The notes under the pieces were generated by a model. It did not search any database. It saw nothing but the letters and a program-made list of their open reading frames with translations, and was not told the origin of the DNA. Positions 1 through 11,793 of a DNA stretch of 64,000 nt are shown here, piece by piece. Position 1 is the stretch's first letter. The number at the start of each line of letters is the position of its first letter. A program made the translations under genes and the position numbers. This DNA is from Dysidea avara (lineage: Eukaryota > Porifera > Demospongiae > Dictyoceratida > Dysideidae). Where the stretch lies: NCBI RefSeq assembly GCF_963678975.1, contig NC_089281.1:8705277-8769276 (forward strand). Reading direction: 5' to 3'.

Positions 1-767
1 TCCTATGTATATAGTCCAAGTGATTTACTTTTTAAAGAATTTTAAGATTGAACTTCACATGTAGCAAAGCCAAAGGAAATTAGAAGGCTCCTCAAAGATG
101 CAAACAGTTAGAAAATGTGGTGATGCAGTGACATAAATTATATTTAGGAGGTGGATGAAAAGGGTCTGGATCTATACCCATTTTAGATGCAGCCAATATC
201 TTAGCTGATTGCATGTATGTACAAGGTTATCAAACTCCTTCAAAGCTGTAAACCTGGCCATACAAATGTGGGAAAGCATCCACTAGAAGTAGCACTTTCC
301 ATGCTGAGCACCTCATACTTGGAATTTTCAGGCTGTACCTCTAAATATAGTGACACTAGCTACTTCATTCTTACTTAACTGACTACTTACATATTTGTAC
401 TGATCAGCTCTATGACATTCAGCAGATCTACATGCATAGAGTTCTTATCATGCCCCTTAATACAAAGCATGTGTGTAACTGTGACATGCATGGAGAATCC
501 TTTAACACTTTTGGTCTTTTTGAGAGTAAGCCAGCTGGTGCATGCTTAGCATGCAATGACTTCATGATCTGGAAAGTATTGTAGTTGTTGGACTATGATG
601 ATGAGACAATCAAACCAACTAATCATTATATATAGTGAGCTCAGAGATCCAATTATCTAGGAATGCTTCAATCTATCTAATCCCTCCATATTACATATGG
701 GACACAAACTTTAGCAATGTGCATTATTATCATCTACAACGGTTAGCTACTAATTGTCTCTATGCAG

Positions 768-1628
768 TCATTGCTGTGATAGTCTACCATCTTGGATGTT
801 ATGCTGAATACAAACTGGGAATTGAGGATACTGCCAAAGTTGTCCCAGTTCACGGAGTATGGTAAGGCGGCTTATTATCACATCTAATAATACTGTATGT
901 ATTGCAGTGGGTTGTGGAGTTTGGTTGCTGTGGGGCTGTTTGTACAAGACCTACCACTCCTTAGGGACAGTTTGTGTTATCTTCATGCCACATTCGAAGG
1001 GCTGTGTTACTGCAGCATAAGATTACCATACTTGGTACTAACTGATTTTGTCTGTGTACAATTATTAAACATATTTCGTCTCGGATAGAACTGGATTGAA
1101 AGATTTGGTGCTCAGATTATTGGTGCTGTACTGATTTTATTACTCGGGATAAGTAGTGGACTTGTTTATGGGATTTTGTATATCATTCCAGTTAATGTCT
1201 TTGTGAAGTAAGGAAGTATTTTTAATGTCAGTTATCTTCAATTGTTACCCTGTGTATGCAGGTTATTTTGCTGCAGGTCTAGAGTCCGTAATCTGTACTT
1301 GCATGGTGGATTACTCCTTACATCTCCATATGACAAATTTGTTTCTGACTCGGGAGGTATTCCTACTAGGACACAACAGCAACCGCGTGATACAAGTATT
1401 AATACAACTGAGGAGACACCTTTACTTGCAGATGTTCATACACCGAGAGAAAACATCTCAGAGCCTGATGATTTACAAGTAAATATAACCCATAATGACA
1501 CTGTACAGGAAGGTCCTAGTAGTAGACGAATGGAGCTGTTGGATCCTGTAGGAAGAGGTGGTTATGCTACTTTTTCTGGAAAATCCAACCGAGAAAAGTA
1601 TTCGGTGAAAAAAGATGTTACTGTTTAA
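768..1628 (+). CDS. Ammonium transporter AMT-A, last four exons
   Basis: C-terminal part of an Amt/Mep/AMT ammonium transporter, a plasma-membrane channel-like carrier of ammonium. Exons 768-861, 908-1034, 1089-1207 and 1262-1628 have GT-AG borders, and their phases match the last four exons of the complete paralogues at 14.4 and 40.8 kb. The motif VPVHGVCGLWS holds the second pore histidine of the family. It is followed by a cysteine-containing extracellular insertion and a final membrane segment (about GAVLILLLGISSGLVYGILY). The cytosolic tail ends KDVTV and contains EETPLL, an acidic dileucine-type sorting motif absent from the other two copies. The exon that should precede 768 is not visible in positions 1-767, so it either lies before the window or has been lost. 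Family assignment is firm; whether the gene is whole is unknown. Confidence 0.85.
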
Positions 1629-2739
1629 CTGTTAAATATGCATGCCCACACTTAACAACATCATAATGTTGTATACAGTGCTATGTATATATATAGTCAA
1701 CAATAGTGCACCATACCATGCAGCGGATTAAGGGCAAAGAAAACAAAGGCGGTACACTCTTCATAGAACCCATGGAAGTCCTGATGGCAGCTGTGGCTAG
1801 CTGGCTAAACGATCATGCATGTCACATGCTATAAATGGGACGTAGAGCACTGAAGCTTACAATTGGGATTTTTTCCCAACTGCCACAGTTGTTAAGGATA
1901 GCCGGTTATTGAGAAGTTGCTGGAGACATGACAATATTTTTCACTGCATGTGTGGCAGTCCATGCAACTGCTTAATAACTGCACTAAACAACGATAGTTT
2001 TTGTTTATATTTTTTCTTTCAGGGGGTCCACTGCAATGATGCTTCCTTTAAAGGAAACCACAACACCCATGCACTAATCTGGATTCTTTGCAAAACTGTT
2101 TTCAATTTGTTTATGCCTAATTACAGTGATCTGTTTTCAGGTAAAGTTATGACTAGAACCAGAGGCGTCTTAATGACATTCACAAAAATAACTGATAGGC
2201 CCTGTGTTGGGGTATGCCCGGCAAGATCATGCAATACAGGTGACCATAGTGGAAGGCTGAGACTTTGTCCTAATTAAGTTTGAGATATTATTTGGTGTAC
2301 TGTGCAGGAATCAAGGTGACCATAACGCACAAGACTGTGGTGTGATTATGGTAATTACAAAACTAAGCTGCATAGATTATCACAATGCCAGATAATAATA
2401 GGCTTTATTTTGTTTGTAATCTTCGTTTTGTGTCATATTGTGTATTTGTATTGTTACTTTTGTATAGCAAGGCCGAGGCACTGCTGAAAAGCAGCCTGAT
2501 TATAGTCTCCCTTTAATCATAAATCATCAAGTGCCGGTTGTACACTTGTACACTGATCTGAATGTGCCTTCTGTGTACCTGACGTGGAAGAACGGCTATG
2601 ACAAACATTGAGTTTAATCCAATCAATGCTCTGTCAAAGATTACTTTAATTGTTGGGGTTGGGTGTTATGCAAACTTCCAGCACACTCAATTTGTTATCA
2701 TGCTGAGATGAGGCAGTGCCCACACAATTACAACCACCT
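1629..2739. other. Intergenic, no gene seen
   Basis: AT-rich sequence after AMT-A. Short open frames here have no recognisable domain and no convincing splice structure. No RNA gene seen. Confidence 0.5.
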
Positions 2740-3085
2740 CATAGGAGGCGGAAGGGTGCTAGAGTTGGGGGTGCCGAAAATTTATGTTGGTAGTAGTAAG
2801 TGTGCAAAGCACACCCGGCATGCGAATTCTAGAGGGGTCTGGAGGCATGCCCCCCCAGGAAAATTAGGTATCAGGAGATTGAATTTGGGGGCGATTTAGC
2901 TGTCAATAATAATAGTATCTATTTTAATACATGTTTGACTGTTGTATTAGGGTGACTGCTCTATTAGAGTATCTCGATCGTGATTGACCAGTTTCTGGAA
3001 ACCTTGCAGGAGTTCACGTGATGATTATTGCGCAATACAGCTTTAAGTTGGGGGTGCAGGAGCACCCCCTCTTCCGCCGCCTATG
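2740..3085. mobile_element. Small TIR DNA transposon (MITE), CATAGG ends
   Basis: Ends are inverted: CATAGGAGGCGGAAG on the left and CTTCCGCCGCCTATG on the right. Both sides are flanked by CACCT, a possible 5-bp target duplication. It has no coding capacity. It carries the internal motif TGACTGCTCTATTAGAGTA (2953-2971), shared with other elements in the window. The hAT-like assignment rests on end sequence only. Confidence 0.65.
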
Positions 3086-3397
3086 CACCTCATGCATAAA
3101 GCCTGCAATTTGATGAACAGTAGGTAAAACCACCGATCCCTCGGGGTCTCGCCCTCGGTCTACCACAAATGCCTAGGCTATCATAACTCCGCGTGCACGA
3201 AAGGAGACTGGTAGAAACCAGATTTCTTACCTCGCATGCCTTTGGGCTACGTCGAGGGCTACGTACACGTTAGTCAGAGAAAGGGACGGTGTTTATGTCC
3301 AGTTTGGCCGAGTGTCTGACATTGTGACGAAGTCACGAGTCTGAGTTGATTGCTTTCCATCAGTGACCACCACCGCGACAGCTGCGCAAGTGTGACA

Positions 3398-6180
3398 GGT
3401 GGGGTCTATTCTACGGAACGGAACGATGGACTAAACCACGGAACGGAACGCTTTCTCATGCAACTTACCATTGCTGAAACTGCCCTTATAAGTTATCAGT
3501 GGCACCCCCAGTGGGTGATTAAACATAAGATAAAAAGAATTAAAGGATCGATTGTGGGTTCTTGTTGGTTGTCATTAGTAACGAAGTATTAATTGTGGGA
3601 TGAACTGTATCAGTGATGTTCATCCATGGTTCATCTACGCATATATCAAGAAGGGCACTTTATGTGAGCTGTTTTGTTTATTTTGACTTTAGAAAACAGT
3701 CTGGGCCAGCTTTTCAAGTCATAAGTCAGTGTACAAATAAAGCAAGCAGGAAGACACTGGTAACAGGAAAGAGCCAGCTGAATTAAGTTAAAACTTGAAA
3801 AATTTTGTGCAGTGTGTGAGGAGCAAATATTTTGGCAGACCACAAGGAGGCTATATTCTGCAAACATCACTGAAGTGTATGCATGGAGTTATTAACAGCC
3901 GGTGTGTGAGCTGATTTTTTCTGTTACACAAATTCAAGGATGTGTCTGACTGCTGCCTTGCTAAATGCCAAAACTCCAAGATCAACCAAATCTCAATTAT
4001 AAGCCTTCTATGTATGTGAAACCATGCCCGTAGCCACCAGGAAAATGTGATTTGGACCAAGATGTGTGTGTAATTTCAATCATAGGCGGCGGAAAGGGGG
4101 GGGGCTAAAGCCCCCCCTCAGAATGATATCACACCGAAATTATCTTTCTTGGAGTGGGGCTGAAAACCGTGATAAAGATCGAGATACTCTAATAGAGCAT
4201 TCACTCTAATAAAGTAGTCAGTGTGTAGCAAGCTATGTAAGGATTTTTATGTAGTTTATCAGCTAGAAATGGTAGCTGGTGAGGTGGAAAACTCTTGTCA
4301 GTTGGTTGTGACCTTTTTTTTTTGTTTTGTTTTTGGTCTCACCTTACCAAACTATAGAAATAAGTCTGGGTCAGCTCAGCGGAGCCCCCCCCTCATATCA
4401 ACTACTTCCTCCGCCGCTGATTTCAATGTATGTATCCTGAAATGGAACACTCACATTACATACCACCTAAGAATCCTAGGATTTCTTAAGTGTAACATTT
4501 CACGTGCTTCACTTCAAACAAAACAGGTTAAATTTGTTTGTCTATTTTCAAGTGATTCCCAATCCAGCTGGTCCATGAAATTACAGTGGGATCACATTAT
4601 TTGTACTCTAGAGTTGACATTTCAAGGTAGACTGCCAATGTACCGACACTGTTGTAGCATATTTAAGTGGAGGACAAATGAATACAGTAGTGCTAGATTA
4701 TTTATGTATACAAATTTTTCATAATGAAATTGATATCCCATTTTGATCTGTACCTCCACTTTGCAACATATTCAAGAAGTTACCACCCTTTTAATTTCCA
4801 ACCACTGTTGTTAATTAACCAAGATCTCACCAGTCTTTGTTTTTTCCATCTACAATTTTGCTTTGGAACAATAATTATCTAAAGGCTCTGATTCATATTA
4901 AGTATTTAAATCTGTAATTCACCTTATTGTAGTTGTACTAATTTTATTGATTTGTCTATGTTTTCTTCATTTTCCTTTGAAGTTGTACAGTATAGGTAAA
5001 CAAAGATAATTTTCTCTCCCATCTTATTCTAGGATTTCTATTGACTAAGAAAAATTTAATTATTTGTATACAGGCTCAAAATAGAGAAAATATAAAGAAA
5101 GTGAATTAATATATTATACAGTCAATTTGCTTTTGGATATTTAATGTCTCCAACCGCAACAAAAATTCGATGAATCCATGCATCTCATCGCTGGTCGTCT
5201 GAACATTCTGAAAGTAATACCTCACTCAATCAACCATATATTCTGTTTACTAGACTGAATAAAGTCATGATCACCTAGCCTTTTCCTGTCACCAGTAACT
5301 TTCTAGTTAATTCTCTGTGGATATTGTGCTCTGAAACTGAAGAAATTGAGTGGTCTTCTAAACTATTTATCTTGTCAAGATCAGCAGAAACAACTTATAT
5401 CCAATCGGCTACTGTATTGTAGTAACAAAACTTGCCTTGGTCATGCAATAAATGAATTGAAGAGACCTGCTTGATATATCAGGTAGTAGAACCATCACTG
5501 CATGAGACAGCTATTAATATTTTATTATTCATATCCTATTACGTTTTCCTGGAGGCTCCACTGATAAAATGCAATTTCAGCAATGATAGCGGCTAACCAA
5601 GCTGGATTAAACTCACTACTCAGGCTGAGATATCTGGCATTAGTCCACTACTCTGTCCACTGCACTGTTAATGAATCATTGATGTTCACACAATATAGCC
5701 TCCTTGAGGTATCTGAATGTTTGCTCCTCACACACTGCACAAAATTCCTTTAGATTCTGCTTAGACTGAGTTGATTCAGCTTGTCACCATACTTGTTTCC
5801 TTTGTAGTGTAGCTACATACTGATTTATGCCGATTAGAAAGGCTGGGCCCCAGACTGTGCATTCTAAAGTCAAAGTAAGCAAAAACAACCATACTAGTAA
5901 AAACAAGTCATGCATTAAGTTCCCTACTCGATACATCCGAAGATGAACACATTGAGTCAGCTATTCCCACAATTAGTACTTCGTTACTAATGACAACCAA
6001 CAATAACCCACAATCGATCCTTAAATTCGTTTTATTTTTCTTGGGGTGCGTTTGGTTACCTGCTGGAGTGCCACCGATAACTTTTACAGCAATGGTAAGC
6101 TGCAAGCTTCAATTTGAGAAAGCATTCCGTTCCGTAGTTTAGTCCATCATTCCATTCCGTTCCGTAGAATAGACCCCACC
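3398..6180. mobile_element. 2.8-kb element with long inverted repeats, 9-bp target duplication
   Basis: The left end GGTGGGGTCTATTCTACGG is inverted at the right end (CCGTAGAATAGACCCCACC at about 6162-6180). Similarity between the arms continues inward for roughly 500 bp (about 3398-3910 against 5640-6180), with considerable divergence. The left flank is AGTGTGACA (3389-3397). The same nine bases occur at 6517-6525, separated from the right end only by a later 328-bp insertion. A 9-bp duplication and long TIRs suggest the Mutator-like (MULE) group. The interior is AT-rich, has no transposase frame, and holds a second inserted element. Confidence 0.7.
4081..4419. mobile_element. hAT-like MITE nested in the 2.8-kb element
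   Basis: Ends CATAGGCGGCGGAAAG and CTTCCTCCGCCGCTG are flanked by perfect 8-bp duplications ATTTCAAT (4073-4080 and 4420-4427), as hAT elements make. It contains the shared motif with CTCTAATAGAGC near 4185 and a T-rich stretch after GTTGTGACC. Non-coding. Confidence 0.8.
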
Positions 6181-6188
6181 AGTGTGGC

Positions 6189-6516
6189 CAGGGCCGCCCA
6201 CGGGGGGGGAACTGGGGCATTTTGCCCCGGGCCCCAGCCTGAAAGGGGCCCCAGGAGGCCCCATGAAGGGCCCCCTGAATACCTGTTTAAAAGATCGATA
6301 TACTCTAATAAAGCAGTCACAGTATTCTTCAGAGGAGCAGTGTAGCAAGCTTATAGATAAGGAGATATGGTTGGTGCTGGGTAGTTATTGTCATTGCCAG
6401 CAGGTTGTGACCTCTTTTTTTTCTTTTTTTTTTTTTGGTCTTAACCTTACAACTTGGGTGAAGGGCCCCACTTTAACTCTTTGCCCTGGGCCCCTTAATT
6501 TCTCTGGGCGGCCCTG
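6189..6516. mobile_element. hAT-like MITE, CAGGGCCGCCC ends
   Basis: Terminal inverted repeats CAGGGCCGCCCA and TGGGCGGCCCTG are flanked by 8-bp copies AGTGTGGC (6181-6188) and AGTGTGAC (6517-6524), which differ at one base. The interior is G/C-rich at the ends and carries the shared ACTCTAATAAAGCAGTC motif (6302-6318). Its right end lies only 14 bases before the start codon of the NHL-repeat gene, so it now forms that gene's immediate upstream region. Short open frames inside are artefacts. Confidence 0.8.
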
Positions 6517-6530
6517 AGTGTGACACGTGC

Positions 6531-8117
6531 ATGGCTGAAGAAAATCACAGTAAAATTATTGAACCAGTGGCTACCAACCTGTCTACCTTACATCAAAGGG
6601 CATTAGCTGCTAGAGAGATCGATTTGCAGATCACCAAAGTTGATCAACAAATTGACTTGTACTATGATGAATTACACACTCAATTACAGCAGCAAAGAGA
6701 AGAACTAAAAAGCAAGTTAACACAAATATCAGCACAAAGTAAAAATGTGATTTCAGTGCAGTTGGAACGAATCAAAACACAACTATTGGGTGTTGATCAG
6801 CTTATGGCTGATGAAGTAAAGGATGGATCAGACCAGGAAACGAGGAAACAAGAAGGCAAAGATGTGCAGAAACTAGCTGATTCTTACAACAAGTTGAATA
6901 CTATGTCCTTTAAGTCACCCACAGTAGAGTTTGCTGCTGCGAAGGAATTCCAGCATTCATTTCCACAGTTTGGTCAGTTGTTATTTGACATTGCCATACC
7001 AACCAATTGTGAGATCAAGGGCATGCCTGTTCAACCACTTGTTGGTAGCAAGGTTAATTTATCCATCATCACTAAAGATCGTAACAATGATCGTTGTTCC
7101 ATTGGGGGTACCCACATTATTGTACAGGCACAATCAACCAGTAGAGAAGGAGTTGTTCCAGTAGAAGTAAAGGATAACAGTGATGGGAGTTACTCAGCAC
7201 CCTTTCTACCAAAACAACCAGGAGAACTGAAGTTGTCTATTACCATTGCAGGAGATCATATAAAAGGCAGTCCTTTTGCTGTTATGGTGTACCCAAATTA
7301 TAAAGCCATAGACAAGCCCAGAAAGATAGTAGATGATGGTGGCTATATGGGTAAACCATGGGCTATTGCATTTGGTCAGTCTGGAATATGGGCTGTAACA
7401 GATCAGCAACTCAAGTGTGTACGTGTATTTGATCATCAAGATAGGTTGTTTAAAAAGATTGGTCGTGGTGGCACTGGAAAGAGTCAATTTGAAAGTCCAG
7501 AAGGAATTGCATTTGATGCTGGCAACCACTTATATGTGTCCGATTACTTTAACCACAGTATACAGAAGTTTACTGTTAATGGCGAACACTTGCTGCAGTT
7601 TGGGTGTTGGGGTTCTGCTAATGGTGAACTGAACCATCCAACAGGTATTGCAGTCCACAAAGAAAATTTACTTGTTGCTGAACACTTGAATCGTCGCGTC
7701 TCAGTGTTTCACCTTGATAGACGTTTTAGTCATGTTATTGGATCAGGGTATTTGCATAAAGCCTGGGATATAGCGGTATCTAGTAATCAAGTGCTTGTTG
7801 CTGATAACAAAAGCAATCACATTTTCAGGTTTACACTTGATGGCATGTTCATAGATAAGTTTGGTGATGGCCGTTTGGATCATCCAGCTGCACTTGCTGT
7901 TGATATAAATGGTTTTGTTTTTGTTACCGAGAATGGTAAGCACTGTGTGACAATTTATGACACTGAGGGGATGTTTTTACGCAGCTTTGGGTCTAGAGGT
8001 TCTGATGATGGTCAATTTCTTCATCCCCGAGGAATAACTTTTAGTCCCAATCATGATATCTATGTTTCTGACCTTAATAACAGAAGAATTCATGTTTTTT
8101 CATCTAGTTTTGTATAG
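6531..8117 (+). CDS. Coiled-coil / filamin / NHL-repeat protein (TRIM-NHL-like, no RING or B-box)
   Basis: A 528-residue intronless open frame. Residues about 25-95 are a charged helical segment likely to form a coiled coil. About 150-260 form a filamin-type immunoglobulin repeat (ending IKGSPFAVMVYPN). About 265-526 hold around six NHL repeats, for example SPEGIAFDAGNHLYVSDYF and HPRGITFSPNHDIYVSDLNN, which should fold as a six-bladed propeller. This is the C-terminal architecture of TRIM2/3/71 proteins, where NHL propellers bind RNA or protein, but the N-terminal RING and B-boxes of that family are missing. An in-frame TGA in the pre-insertion upstream sequence supports this ATG as the true start. 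Without a RING, direct ubiquitin-ligase activity is unlikely (inference). The single exon suggests a retrocopy or an ancestrally intronless paralogue. Two transposons lie directly upstream. Confidence 0.85.
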   Translation: MAEENHSKIIEPVATNLSTLHQRALAAREIDLQITKVDQQIDLYYDELHTQLQQQREELKSKLTQISAQSKNVISVQLERIKTQLLGVDQLMADEVKDGSDQETRKQEGKDVQKLADSYNKLNTMSFKSPTVEFAAAKEFQHSFPQFGQLLFDIAIPTNCEIKGMPVQPLVGSKVNLSIITKDRNNDRCSIGGTHIIVQAQSTSREGVVPVEVKDNSDGSYSAPFLPKQPGELKLSITIAGDHIKGSPFAVMVYPNYKAIDKPRKIVDDGGYMGKPWAIAFGQSGIWAVTDQQLKCVRVFDHQDRLFKKIGRGGTGKSQFESPEGIAFDAGNHLYVSDYFNHSIQKFTVNGEHLLQFGCWGSANGELNHPTGIAVHKENLLVAEHLNRRVSVFHLDRRFSHVIGSGYLHKAWDIAVSSNQVLVADNKSNHIFRFTLDGMFIDKFGDGRLDHPAALAVDINGFVFVTENGKHCVTIYDTEGMFLRSFGSRGSDDGQFLHPRGITFSPNHDIYVSDLNNRRIHVFSSSFV

Positions 8118-9479
8118 GTGTTTGCGTTCTTTTAAAATAATTGCACACTCAAAGCAGCTTACTTAACTTATTTATCCCCTGTGTGTACATGTGTGTGTGT
8201 GCATTAATTATGACTTGCTTGTTAATGTACCAATCTTTAAAGTTTAAACCATACAAGCATGAATGTAAAATACTTTGTAAAAATCATGTTAGTAATTACC
8301 TTCATACATTGAGTTTGTTGGACCACACTTTATCTGGGACCAGGATAAAGTGTTAGAGAAGACACAGAACTGTTTGGACCCCCAGTGTATGTGCACAATT
8401 AAAATGGTGGAAGTGTCCAGTTATCAAAATGTACATTTTGGGGTGTCCTTTTTGAAGAGTTCCACTATACCTACACAGCCATGTACTTATGCTTAAATAG
8501 TATGGAATGCAACTACATAATTACGTGCGTTGTGAAATTTGAAAGAACATATTTTTCACATGTTTTTGGACACATGGTGGTTTCATTTAAAGTACACCTT
8601 GTGGACCATTTTGGTGATTTTTTGGATTTGCTAGACAGGGTGGCTGCATTGGACCTATCCAACTAAAAGAAACGTAAACTAACTGCAGCAAAAAGGTGGT
8701 CTTGCAGTGCAGGTTGTTACAAAATACGGGTTGCACTGTACTTGGACATGTTCATTACTTTGGTTATGAAGGTGTACAGCAATATTACACTACCACAGCA
8801 TATTTAATTATATCTCTTGAACCCACACAACCAATTATCAAACTTGGACCATGACCCATCATTATTCACACAACAAAATCAGAAGATTTCAAGTGGCATT
8901 TCTTGAAATATCTTATCAAAAATTTTTGCCTTGTATATCACATAGTTTCTACCAACATTTTGAATCAGTCCATTTCCAGTTACAAAAACTAAAATGTTTC
9001 TGGTTGAAAAGCACTTTCTTCAAAAATTTCATGGTGAGCACACAAGTACTACAAACACCCCAAGTTTTGTCAAATTCTTTGTTGATTTGACCCTTATGTG
9101 AAATGAATCAATTGACATTAGGCCACAGAAAATTATAATTGTTATAGTTTCTGATCAATATGATAAAGCTGTATATCCATCCATCTATCTGCATGCATTC
9201 TTTCTTTGTGATGCCAAAAACTTGATGTCTGAAGCACCTATCAATTACATGGAACTTCAGCAAAATTATAAGCACTCATCACCTGGCAACTCCAAGTTTC
9301 TGTATTGTTGTAGATTGTCATTTGTTCTCTATAGGAATTGGTGTAGAGGAAAACTCAAGTTTACCTTCCTGTTGGAACCACAGACACATACAGCCCTAGC
9401 ATTAGCACGCATAACCATTAACCCAATAGTCCAGGGTTTGATTTCTCCCCATGATAACCTTTTTTCTTCTTAATGCCAC
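8118..9479. other. Intergenic, no gene seen
   Basis: AT-rich sequence downstream of the NHL gene. No domain-bearing frame, no transposon ends and no RNA gene recognised. Confidence 0.5.
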
Positions 9480-9785
9480 GATTATTATGTGTTATCAATG
9501 GAAAAGCACAAAACAAACCAAAATAAAAAATAATAATACTTTTCAATTAAATTTTTGTTCTCGCTCCAAAAATAACATCATAATAACAAAAAAAAAAAAA
9601 AACCATAATGGCCCCCAAATAAATAATTAATAACACAAAAGCAAAAAAGTCCAGGCCCACTCCCAAAAATAATACCGCACTACATAGATAGGCTAACCCC
9701 AACCACAAAACAGAGTATACGGAATGGCTCGTATAGATAACCATAACCCCTGGGAGCAAAACACCTAATAGTAAAATGAGACTCC
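9480..9785 (-). pseudogene. nad6: Nuclear copy of mitochondrial nad6 (NUMT)
   Basis: On the minus strand a hydrophobic frame reads like NADH dehydrogenase subunit 6: PVYSV-like HSVYSVLWLGLAYL, then VGLDFFAFVLLIIYLGAIMV, the conserved glycine-rich third helix of ND6. A run of 14 T residues (about 9588-9601 on the plus strand) breaks the frame. After it the frame resumes as VIMMLFLEREQKFN and continues in-frame only if TGA is read as tryptophan, as in sponge and cnidarian mitochondrial code 4. The segment covers part of the gene and is not translatable as a nuclear protein. It is therefore a mitochondrial DNA insertion in the nuclear genome. Confidence 0.85.
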
Positions 9786-10104
9786 AGTGCTGGAGTGCCT
9801 GCATACAGTGCATGGGGTCTGGAAGTCCAACAAAAAGAAGGTATTCTGATTATTAATTGATTTATAAAAGTGAGGGTTATTACTCCAACCTAAGCTTGTA
9901 TTGTTTCTTTAAGATGGTAGCAGATTTGAAATTTTGCATTTAAGCTAGGGAGTAGGAGCAATGTCACATAGATCTTCTGGGGATGACCTTGACTGTATAA
10001 TGTGCCATATGTGCTTAACTGTATCGAAAGGTTCTGTACTACTGACCCTGACCTGTGTGAAGATTATGTATATACTGCCATTTATTCAACTTCCAAGTTG
10101 TAGA

Positions 10105-11793
10105 CAGAGTTGGGGAAGTTACTTCATGAAAGTAATATATTACATATTACTTAAACAGTACGATAGTACTGTTTAAGTAGGGATCGGGGTGGATTTGGCG
10201 CGCGCCTCAAATTTCGATCCCTCAAAAATCATCCTACAAATATCTTACACAGCAAATAAACCTTTTACTAAAGAGTCTTCAAGTTTCTAATTTTATTTCT
10301 AGCGTTATATATCAGGAAACGACTAGAAAAGTGCTGGAATTTTATTTCTAAAAAATCGCTAAAACAGAAATTTTCGTCTGCCTGCCAGCCTGCCTGCCTG
10401 CCAGCCTGATCACATTCGCAAGGCTACAGGCCAAACGAAGCAGCGAAGGATCACCATTCTTTGCCACAATATTTAACTCGCTGCTGGGATGTGCCTTTTC
10501 GGGTTCCGACGAGTGTCTGCCTTCTGCATGCGCTTTGCCTTTCCTTTTATCTTCAATCACGGATCGTCTTCTTCTTTTCCAGTCACGGAGGCGTTAATAA
10601 TTCGTATCGACACTTTCCTTAGAGCAGCCGTATTCGGACGCCACAAAACTAATAACGAATTCCGTACTGTAAGGGCAAGTAGATGCCTGTATAGCAACAC
10701 TTGCAAAGCGATCAAACAGCCTAGTGAAGTAAGAACACACTGCCATGCCCTTATCAATCAGAGCGCGCGCTCGTACTTAACGATCAGTGGACCACGCCCA
10801 TTATTAATGGTCCAGCTGTAACTAATTGTAGAAAACAGGAGATAGAAACTCTGCATGCCTTTCAATTTAGTAATTGAGCAGCTTGCATAAAGCAAGCAGC
10901 AAGATCGAGATACTCTAATAGAGCAGTCAGTGCCAAAGATCAATAATAGCTATATACCTATACCAAAAAAAGTTAACAAACTATAGTGAATGTAAAATTG
11001 TTAATTTAGAAATGGAAGTAGGGATCAAGCGATATAAACTACTGAAACAAGTGATTTGAATGATGGCAACTATTACAACATAGCTTTGTGGGGAAATCCC
11101 TACTTTGGCATTGAACATATATGGTGACGTGGTGAGATGCCAATGTAAGGATTTCCCCACAAAGCTATGTTGTAATAGTTGCCATCATTCAAATCACTTG
11201 TTTCAGTAGTTTTTATCGCTTGATCCCTACTTCCATTTCTAAATTAACAATTTTTAAATTCACTAGTTACAGTTACATATTACTTAGAATAAAGAGTAAC
11301 TTAATAATACATATTAAGTTACTAACTTATTAAATAATATTAGCTACAAATATTTATATTCATGCTAAGTTACTTTTTTATTAAGACAGCTAAGCTAAAG
11401 TTAACATACTATAAACCACATGCAGTCACGTGATGCACATCAGTCACGCGTACATGCAACACCTGAGCACCATTATAGATGAAAGGTTAATGGATTAAGG
11501 TGATAGTAGAATGGATAATTGGCAGTAAAATCCATTTATAATGCGTTACTTGTTCACCGTTACTCGTAGTATCACTACGTTACATCGTGGGGAGTTGATC
11601 GTTACTTTTCGCTTCTAGCTACTCGTTACATAATAATAAAATTTTTATTACTAGTATAACGAACTATAGTTTCCAAAAATATTAAACTTAAAGTTATATT
11701 ACTGCATTTCCAAAAAATAACGCGTTATCATACTCAGAATCGTGAATTGTACGCGTTATATTACGTAACGCGTTAGCTACCCCATCTCAGTGT
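10105..11793. mobile_element. Composite MITE-like region, GAGTTGGGGAAG / CTACCCCATCTC ends
   Basis: The left end GAGTTGGGGAAGTTACTTC and right end GCGTTAGCTACCCCATCTC are imperfect inverted repeats. Just inside are repeated AAGTAATATATTACATATTACT-like stretches, seen on both sides of an inserted block (about 10160-11270). The inserted block holds a foldback repeat (10984-11265) and a copy of the shared CTCTAATAGAGCAGTC motif (10913-10928). Exact limits and family are uncertain. Confidence 0.45.
10984..11265. mobile_element. Foldback element, arms about 115 bp
   Basis: A near-palindrome. The left arm contains AATGGAAGTAGGGATCAAGC, and the right arm repeats it inverted (GCTTGATCCCTACTTCCATT). 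The arms flank a short centre near 11110-11140. Ends are TAGTGAAT and ATTCACTA. Non-coding; transcripts would form a long hairpin. Confidence 0.7.

Noticed and set aside
1242-1261. ATG near 1242 as an alternative start for the AMT-A tail frame
   Set aside because: It lies in the intron just before the acceptor; the frame is the last AMT-A exon.
4221-4724. 167-codon open frame
   Set aside because: Runs across MITE ends and a T-rich tract; no protein-like composition.
10489-10821. 110-codon open frame within the composite repeat region
   Set aside because: Overlapped by equal-sized frames on the other strand, no recognisable domain, lies in repeat DNA.
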